From Arthrobacter oryzae (lineage in GTDB: Bacteria; Actinomycetota; Actinomycetes; Actinomycetales; Micrococcaceae): a stretch of DNA of 64,000 nucleotides. The notes below the pieces were generated by a model. The model was not told where the DNA came from, ran no database searches, and saw only the letters and a list, made by a program, of their open reading frames with translations. Shown piece after piece: positions 58,412 to 64,000 of the stretch. Both the position numbers and the translations under genes were made by a program. Numbering within the stretch: the first letter of the stretch is position 1; each line of letters opens with the position of its first letter. The stretch lies in NCBI RefSeq assembly GCF_003634095.1, contig NZ_RBIR01000001.1, positions 496,001-560,000 of the forward strand, read 5' to 3'.

Positions 58412-59260
58412 TTACGGCTGCATCCGTTTCTGCGCTTCCTCACCAAGGGCAGCGGCGATCTGCTGGTGGCCGGCGGCGTTGGGATGTATGCCGTCGGTGG
58501 CCAGGTAATGGGTTTCGTCGTAGGCGTAGTCGGGGCCTTTGAACGCCGCGCGCAGGTCGACGTACGCCGACCCGGTCTGCGCTGCAACTTCCCGGATCAC
58601 CGTGTTGACCTTGTCGGTGACGCTAGCCGCCGCGTCCACGTAGGCCTGGCCCTGCTGGTGTGCGTACTGGCCGCCGAGCCAGACGCTCCAGTAGTCCAGC
58701 AGGACTACCGTCACGGCATGGCCGGCGGTGAGTTCGTGTACGCGGTGCACGATGTTGTGCAGGTTCACGTTGAGGTCCGTGATCTTGGGCTGGTAGCAGG
58801 CGGCGTCGGTTCCGCACGAGCTGGAAGGCGCGACGTCGTTCGCCCCCACTTCGATCTCCACCAGGCGCGCCGCCTTGACCGCGTCGATCGGAGCGCTTGC
58901 GCTGCTCAGCTGGTCAAGAACGTCGACGCTGATGAATCCGGCGACCGCCTCGTTTGAGGCCGTGACCGCGGGTCCGCCCGGTAGCGACAAGTCCGAGGCG
59001 CGCAGTTGCGGGTAAGGCGTGCAATCGCAGGCGGTGCCCGCCGGGATGGAATCACCCAATGCGGCCAGCGACCACGTGGGGGTGGGGGTGGTGGACGGGC
59101 TGGCCGCCGGTGAGGTGCAATCTGCCAGCACGAGCGTCAGAAGTCCCAGTGTGAGCAACGCCAACCCTCTGGCGATCCGGTGCCTGCCCACGCCGGATCC
59201 TGGTGCCAGGAGTTGGCGCCGGGAACGAAACGATGGCGGGCGGCCCGCTGTACCGGCCAT
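58412..59260 (-). CDS. SGNH/GDSL hydrolase lipoprotein
   Basis: A 282-residue secreted esterase. A long N-terminus ends in a membrane segment with a lipobox-like V-L-A-D-C, followed by a serine/threonine/proline linker. The catalytic blocks are L-G-D-S-I-P-A-G (block I, Ser), G-A-N-D (block III) and D-G-I-H-P-N (block V, Asp-His), all intact. It deacylates or deacetylates an ester at the cell surface. A YWSVWLGG segment sits between blocks. Substrate unknown. The gene is single. Confidence 0.88.
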   Translation of the reverse strand: MAGTAGRPPSFRSRRQLLAPGSGVGRHRIARGLALLTLGLLTLVLADCTSPAASPSTTPTPTWSLAALGDSIPAGTACDCTPYPQLRASDLSLPGGPAVTASNEAVAGFISVDVLDQLSSASAPIDAVKAARLVEIEVGANDVAPSSSCGTDAACYQPKITDLNVNLHNIVHRVHELTAGHAVTVVLLDYWSVWLGGQYAHQQGQAYVDAAASVTDKVNTVIREVAAQTGSAYVDLRAAFKGPDYAYDETHYLATDGIHPNAAGHQQIAAALGEEAQKRMQP

Positions 59261-59495
59261 AAAACGAGTCTACGCGCGTCGTGGGTCCTCGCCGCGGTTA
59301 CCGGCGTCGATTCCCAAGGCTGCGGCCCTGAGCGGATGGTCGCGGGTCAGCCGTCATTCAGGGTACAGGAGCGCACAAGCTCAATGGTTTACTGCACGGT
59401 ATTGTCCCGCCCGACAGCCACACGAGACTCGTGAAGCGTGCTCGCGAAATGGGGTGCGTGCCCCATATTGAGCGTCCAGGCTGCCGTCCGAGGAA

Positions 59496-60225
59496 TCACA
59501 TCGATGGGAGGACGTTGTCTTTGCCGAGGCTGGTGCGGGGGCGCCAGCCGCCTTTGCCGTTGCCGGGGTAGAGCCAGAGCGTGCCGGTCGTGTCGCGGGC
59601 GAAGGTGTCCATGGTGCCGTCGCCGTTGAAGTCCCCCGCCCCGAAGATCGCCGCCATGCTGTTCCACCCGATGCCGACTTTGGTGCGGGGGAGCCAGCCG
59701 CCTTTACCGGTGCCGGGGTAAAGCCAGAGCGCACCGGCGGCATCGCGGGCGAGCAGGTCGGGATGGCCGTCACCGTTGAAGTCACGCGGTGCTATGAGCA
59801 CGGTCATGGTATTCCATCCGATGCCGACTTTGGTGCGGGGGAGCCAGCCGCCTTTACCGGTGCCGGGGTAAAGCCAGAGCGCACCGGTCGTGTCGCGGGC
59901 GAGCACATCCGCGGCGCCGTCGCCGTTGAAATCACCGGCGCCGAGGATCGACGTCATGATGTTCCAGCCGATACCGACCTTGATGCGTGGTTGCAGGCCG
60001 CTGTTGCCGTTGCCGGGGTAGAGCCAGAGCGCGCCGGTGGCGTCACGGGCAAGGAGGTCCGCCTTGGCGTCGCCGTTGAAGTCGCCGGGGAAAACGGTTG
60101 CGGTCATGTTCGGCCATCCCGGGGACAGGATTCTGACGGAGACCGGGGTGCCCGTCAAGTTCCCCGCTTCCACAGCAAGCTCGCCGTCCGCATAGCGGAA
60201 CAAGAGGTCGGCGATGCCGTCACCC
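59496..60225 (-). pseudogene. C-terminal FG-GAP (integrin-like) part of a frameshifted secreted protein
   Basis: The frame encodes about five FG-GAP/VCBS repeats with D-F-N-G-D-G-x-x-D-x-L-A-R-D and G-A-L-W-L-Y-P-G-x-G-K-G-G-W. Its first repeat begins G-D-G-I-A-D-L-L-F, just where the long upstream frame ends R-D-F-T-G and stops. Removing one G from the GGG at 60223-60225 would join them as D-F-T-G-D-G-I-A-D-L. So this is the C-terminal part of the gene at 60220-63030, cut off by a one-base insertion or a sequence error. The internal ATG at 60203 has no signal peptide. Confidence 0.75.
59671..59887. repeat. 150-bp periodic DNA repeat within FG-GAP region
   Basis: The 67 bases at 59671-59737 are identical to 59821-59887, exactly 150 bp apart. 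Other units of the same region are diverged versions. This suggests recent duplication or gene conversion of an FG-GAP repeat. Confidence 0.85.
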
Positions 60226-63030
60226 GGTGAAATCGCGCCACGCGCCGATTGTGGTCGATGGCACGGTCGAGGCCTTCACGACGGTGATGGTCAACGCCGA
60301 CGCGGCGGCGTCCGGGACGATCCCGTTACTGGCAGTAACGCCGAACGTCGAAGTTCCAGGCACGGTTGGCGTACCCGAGAGTGTGCCGGTGCGGCCATCG
60401 AGGGACAAACCCGCAGGGAGCGAACCGGAGGAGACCCTGTAGCCCGGCGACGGCAAGCCTCCCGCGGTGAACTGATAGGCGTAGGGCACGCCGACTGTTG
60501 CCGCCGATGGTAGGACGGCGCTCATCGCAGGACCAAGGTTCACAATTGAAACGTTGCCCCCGCCGGGATTTGTCACCACCGCCCTGGATCCGTCGGGAGT
60601 GACGGCCACGCCTGACGGGCTCGTGCCGGTCGGGAATGTTCCGAGGAGTTTGCCGGACGCCACCTCGACGAGAGAGAGTTCGTTGCTTCCGGCCTCGGCC
60701 ACAAGCGCGCGGGCGCCCGCGGCGGTGAGTGCGATACCGGCAGGGCTCGAGCCGACTGGGACGGTGCTGACCCGGTTGGTGGCAATGTCAATGATCGAGA
60801 TGCTGTTGGTCCCGGTGTTGGTGATCAGGGCCTTCGACCCGTCCGGTGTGACGGCGATGCTGCGCGGGCCTGTTCCGACGGGGATGGTTGTCACCACCTG
60901 ATCTGATGCGGTCGCGATCACGGATACGGTCTTATCTGAGGAGTTGGCGACGAACACCCGCGACCCGTCCGGTGTGAACGAGACTGCCACCGGCTGCACC
61001 CCGACCGGGACTACGGCTTTTAGGGAAGCGGATGCGACGTGGATGACGGCCACCGTTCCTTCCCCGGCATTCGTCACATAGGCTTTCGCGCCGTCGGGGG
61101 TGAAAGCGACCCCGGAGGCGCCCCAGCCCGACCCGACAGGTATCGTGGCGGACAGCGTGCCGGTTGCGGTGTCGATCACGGATACCGTGTTGTCGCCGCT
61201 GTTAGTCACGTAGGCCTGGGCGCCGTCAGGTCGTACAGCCACCCCGCGGGGGCCGGGCCCGACAGCAATGGTCGAGCGGACCGTTTCCGCCCTCGGGTCA
61301 AGGACGGAGATTGAGTTGCTGCCTTCGTTGGTGACGTAGGCCGCGGCCCCGTCGGGGCTGATGGCGACTCCCGCCGGGTGCTGCCCGGTGTCCATGCCGG
61401 CCGGATAAGGGTTCGAGGATCCGAGTTGCAACGGCGGCAGGGAATAACCGGCCGTTCCGTCCCGAAGGCGGCGATTGACCCCGTGCCCCCAACCCCATAC
61501 GGACCGGTCGGTCGCCATGGCATACACCGATTCGTCCTCCGGGAAAATGTCGGTGACGGCGCCCAGGCCTGGAACCCGGACGGGGACGGTCGAACCCGCA
61601 GAGTTCCCGTAGCCCGTGCCGAATTCGTCCAGGCTGCCTTCGCCGCAGCCCCAGATGCTGCCGTCCGTTTTGACCGCGTAAATGGCCCGGCCGAAGCTGT
61701 TCGGTGAAACCCTATCGACGCCGGTGAGTCCCGGGATGGGCGCCGGCGCGGCAGACGAGGGGAAGGGGGTTGTCCTGCCGAGGACACCGAAGGTGTTGTC
61801 CCCCCAGGACCAGACTGTGCCGTCGGTCTTAACCGCAAACGCCGAATCGGGGCCGCCGTCGCGTGTACTGGTACTGACGCTTTTGACACCGGAAAGACCG
61901 GTGACGGGCGCGAAGTGATCGAACGAAGTGGTGTCCGTCCAGAGCGTTCCGTCGGACTTCAGCGCGTACACGGTCGCGGGGGCGGCGCGGGCCACCAGCG
62001 ACCGGATGCCGGAAATATGGGGGATTGCGGCGGCCGGCAAGGGAGAGTTATAGCCGGATAGGCCGCCCCAGCTCCAGAGCGTGCCATCGATCTTGAGCGC
62101 GAAAATGACGCCTCCTGGGCTAGGGGCGAGCGATTTCACCCCGACTAACCCAGCGACCTGGACCGGCGTCGAGGAATCGCGGACCGTCGCGTTGCCCAGT
62201 TGGGCATAGTCATTTCTGCCCCACGCACTGACGGTTCCGTCCGCCTTGACGGCGAATACTGAATCGCCGTCGACAGTCAACGCCCGGACCCCGGTGAGTC
62301 CGGGCACCTCGCGAGGGGAAAGGCAGGTGGGGGTGGTGCCGGTGCCCAGCTGCCCGTAGGTGTTGTTCCCCCAGGCCCAGACCGTGCCGTCGGCCTTCAG
62401 CGCGTACTGGGATCCGTCATCGTTGACACTCATGGACACTACACCGGTCAGGCCCGGTATCGGGGTGGGGGAGAGGGCCTGCCCTGTGGTGGATCCGTCC
62501 CCCAACCCTCCGTAGGTATCGCCTCCCCACGCCAGAACGGTCCCGTCGGCCTTTACCGCGTACTTCGCGTAGTGCCCTTCTACGACAGAGCGGGCTCCCG
62601 TCATCAGGAGCGGGAGCGCTGCCGCAGGGGACGCCTGGACGGACAGGGGAGTGGTGAGGACCGAAGATGCACCCCGGTAATCCGTGAGCGCAATTACGGG
62701 ATGGGCGGTCCCGGGAGCGGTCGGGGTCCCGGCCAGGACCCCGGTTTGAGGATCGAGCGTGATCCCGCCCGGGAGGGTGCCACTCGAAATAGACCAGGTA
62801 TACGGGCCAAACCCACCCTTCGCGGCCAGAGCAACGTGATAATGCTGCCCGACGATACCGTCGGGAACCGCAGTGGTGCTGATAACCGGTGCATCGTTTG
62901 GTGTCGACGATGACGGCGTCGGCGACGCGTCTGCCGCGGGCGTCGCTGCCTCGGTCGGCGTCGCAGTGAGGCTGCCGGAGGCAACGACGAGACCGCCGCA
63001 TAGAACTACAGTCAAAATCGCGCGACTCAT
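60220..63030 (-). CDS. Secreted multi-propeller protein (RCC1, YVTN), truncated by frameshift
   Basis: About 936 residues in this frame. A signal peptide (about 1-28) is followed by a putative Ig-like domain of the He_PIG type (W-S-I-S-S-G-T-L-P-G-G-I), then about eight RCC1 repeats with A-D-G-T-V-W-A-W-G-N-N-T-Y-G-Q-L-G, then seven YVTN-type beta-propeller blades (T-P-D-G-x-K-A-Y-V-T-N and V-S-V-I-D-T-A-T-G), then a second He_PIG domain. The frame ends in R-D-F-T-G-stop, where an FG-GAP propeller continues in another frame. ATG 63030 is used; GTG 63051 is an alternative. The function is unknown; binding of ligands at the cell surface is likely. No enzyme domain is present. Confidence 0.8.
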   Translation of the reverse strand: MSRAILTVVLCGGLVVASGSLTATPTEAATPAADASPTPSSSTPNDAPVISTTAVPDGIVGQHYHVALAAKGGFGPYTWSISSGTLPGGITLDPQTGVLAGTPTAPGTAHPVIALTDYRGASSVLTTPLSVQASPAAALPLLMTGARSVVEGHYAKYAVKADGTVLAWGGDTYGGLGDGSTTGQALSPTPIPGLTGVVSMSVNDDGSQYALKADGTVWAWGNNTYGQLGTGTTPTCLSPREVPGLTGVRALTVDGDSVFAVKADGTVSAWGRNDYAQLGNATVRDSSTPVQVAGLVGVKSLAPSPGGVIFALKIDGTLWSWGGLSGYNSPLPAAAIPHISGIRSLVARAAPATVYALKSDGTLWTDTTSFDHFAPVTGLSGVKSVSTSTRDGGPDSAFAVKTDGTVWSWGDNTFGVLGRTTPFPSSAAPAPIPGLTGVDRVSPNSFGRAIYAVKTDGSIWGCGEGSLDEFGTGYGNSAGSTVPVRVPGLGAVTDIFPEDESVYAMATDRSVWGWGHGVNRRLRDGTAGYSLPPLQLGSSNPYPAGMDTGQHPAGVAISPDGAAAYVTNEGSNSISVLDPRAETVRSTIAVGPGPRGVAVRPDGAQAYVTNSGDNTVSVIDTATGTLSATIPVGSGWGASGVAFTPDGAKAYVTNAGEGTVAVIHVASASLKAVVPVGVQPVAVSFTPDGSRVFVANSSDKTVSVIATASDQVVTTIPVGTGPRSIAVTPDGSKALITNTGTNSISIIDIATNRVSTVPVGSSPAGIALTAAGARALVAEAGSNELSLVEVASGKLLGTFPTGTSPSGVAVTPDGSRAVVTNPGGGNVSIVNLGPAMSAVLPSAATVGVPYAYQFTAGGLPSPGYRVSSGSLPAGLSLDGRTGTLSGTPTVPGTSTFGVTASNGIVPDAAASALTITVVKASTVPSTTIGAWRDFTG

Positions 63031-63370
63031 CGCGCCGGAACCAATCCCCACGGGACCACTTTCACCAGAAGAATTCAGGTCCAGGGGGAGATTGCAAAGT
63101 CAGTCGCCCCCAACACACCGACTTGATGAAAGAAACCTAAACTCCAAAAAGTGTTCGCACAAGCAACTATCTAAAAATATTTCACCCAGGCATCGCCGCG
63201 GCCCGCGCGTGCTGGATGTTAACCACATCACCGGACCGTCCGCAGCACTCAACTAACCGCTCGGGACCGCCATCGACCAGTCCCGGGTCAAAAAGTCGCG
63301 GGTGTGGGTTTGGAAATCCTGAACAATGCCGCCGAAGGGGGCGACTTCAGGGGTAGTTGGATTGTGGTGA

Positions 63371-63931
63371 TTATTCCGACTTGAAGCTGAGCGAATCGGG
63401 GCCGCTCACCCAGAAAAGTGTGCCGTTGGCGTATGTCATTGCAATGGGGCGTTTCAGGAATTCCTGTAGCCACGATTGGTAGTCACCAGCAGCGCCCACG
63501 CACCCTGCTGCGCCCACGGCGATCCTTCCGACGGTGAGAGTGTTCCCCCTGATGGTCACCGGGGCGCTGAATGGGGAGCATGGTGCGCGTATGGCCAGCT
63601 GCAGCCCGCCATTGACGGACGTGAGTTGAATTTTGACAGCTCCGGCCGCGGCCCAGGGCAGGGCTTTACCGTCCGAGGAGGCAGCGACGCTGTTGTAGGT
63701 GATGCACGGTGCGGCGGGCAGGAAGTGCGCGCACGCCTCCGTCGGCGGGGCTGAGGTGGCCGGGATCGGCGTAGCTGCCCCCTTGTCGGCCAGTGCTGTT
63801 GCTGAGAGCACCGTGGTTGGGGCGGGTGTTGGCGTGCCCGGGCCGCCTAATGGGGTCGCTGCGCATGAGGCCACGAGCAATGACGCTAGTAGAACTGAAA
63901 TGTTGATTGGCAGATGCCGGCTGCGATCCAT
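63371..63931 (-). CDS. META-like domain lipoprotein
   Basis: A 186-residue lipoprotein. The ATG at 63931 is preceded by GGGGGA, and the signal peptide ends L-V-A-S-C. After a proline/threonine-rich linker comes a domain with V-T-I-R-G-N-T-L-T-V-G, a cysteine in A-A-G-C-V-G-A-A-G-D-Y and a closing L-F-W-V-S-G, which resembles the META/HslJ fold. This domain occurs in heat-stress and drug-tolerance proteins, function mostly unknown. The 319 bases between it and the multi-propeller gene (63052-63370) contain a short inverted repeat (63262-63285) but no gene. Confidence 0.7.
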   Translation of the reverse strand: MDRSRHLPINISVLLASLLVASCAATPLGGPGTPTPAPTTVLSATALADKGAATPIPATSAPPTEACAHFLPAAPCITYNSVAASSDGKALPWAAAGAVKIQLTSVNGGLQLAIRAPCSPFSAPVTIRGNTLTVGRIAVGAAGCVGAAGDYQSWLQEFLKRPIAMTYANGTLFWVSGPDSLSFKSE

Positions 63932-64000
63932 TGTTCCCCCTTGAGAATGAACGCTGAACCTGAGCATAGGTGTCCGACCCGTGTTTGTCGTTAGGTTGGG

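Noticed and set aside
1..64000. tRNA, rRNA, CRISPR arrays, transposases, phage integrases or attachment sites
   Set aside because: I looked for cloverleaf arms, direct repeat arrays with spacers, and transposase or integrase motifs in the translated frames and saw none that could be supported.

Overview
The window is GC-rich, densely packed DNA from an actinomycete, most likely a soil or plant-associated member of the Micrococcaceae (Arthrobacter/Pseudarthrobacter-like). The evidence is the codon bias, frequent GTG starts with strong AGGAGG-type ribosome sites, actinobacterial families (DUF4193, DUF3311 with an MctP-type symporter, DUF6504 beside UmuC, LGFP repeats) and a LexA-type box ahead of umuDC. 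No rRNA, tRNA, CRISPR array, transposase or phage gene was recognised. The left part reads as chromosomal accessory and transport functions. The right half (about 33.8-63 kb) holds looser intergenic DNA and several decayed genes.

Layout. 0-9 kb: a GNAT cut by the edge, an APC permease, a second GNAT, an MFS exporter divergent from an ArsR-like regulator, an NmrA-type oxidoreductase, a 14-TM MFS exporter and a MarR regulator. 9-12.2 kb: lgt overlapping a class A penicillin-binding protein gene. 12.2-14.7 kb: an SOS cassette, umuD-umuC-DUF6504-small protein, on the minus strand under a LexA-like box. 15.1-18.8 kb: fused ferredoxin/ferredoxin reductase, cytochrome P450 and an ArpA/ScbR-like TetR regulator, all on the minus strand. 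19.1-26.8 kb: a CitA/CitB-type two-component system divergent from an NMT1-type ABC importer, then DUF3311 and MctP. 26.8-30.7 kb: DedA protein, DUF4193 protein, a lytic transglycosylase, an EamA exporter divergent from a LysR regulator. 30.8-33.8 kb: PRC-barrel protein, GlsB-type membrane protein, Hsp20 and a histidine phosphatase, which look like stress and envelope functions.

33.9-49.8 kb: an ABC-ATPase fragment, a GNAT, an OafA-type acyltransferase with SGNH domain, an EAL protein, a GNAT, a VOC protein, a coupled pair of unknown proteins, two secreted sedolisin-like proteases (one with eight LGFP repeats), a quinone oxidoreductase, small hypotheticals and a GNAT fragment. 49.8-58.2 kb: methyltransferase, PH-like membrane protein, LysM lipoprotein, another lipoprotein, a DUF6572 fragment, DUF2750 and ankyrin proteins, MOSC, GNAT, a membrane-protein gene broken by an in-frame stop, and a Nudix hydrolase. 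58.4-64 kb: SGNH esterase lipoprotein, a very large secreted multi-propeller protein broken by a one-base frameshift, and a META-like lipoprotein.

The most notable items are the frameshifted secreted protein carrying three different beta-propeller families (59.5-63.0 kb), the butyrolactone-receptor-like regulator beside a self-sufficient P450 redox chain (15.1-18.8 kb), the lgt-PBP translational coupling, the SOS mutagenesis cassette with two accessory genes, and the LGFP-repeat sedolisin. All functional calls come from reading motifs by eye; no database search was run.
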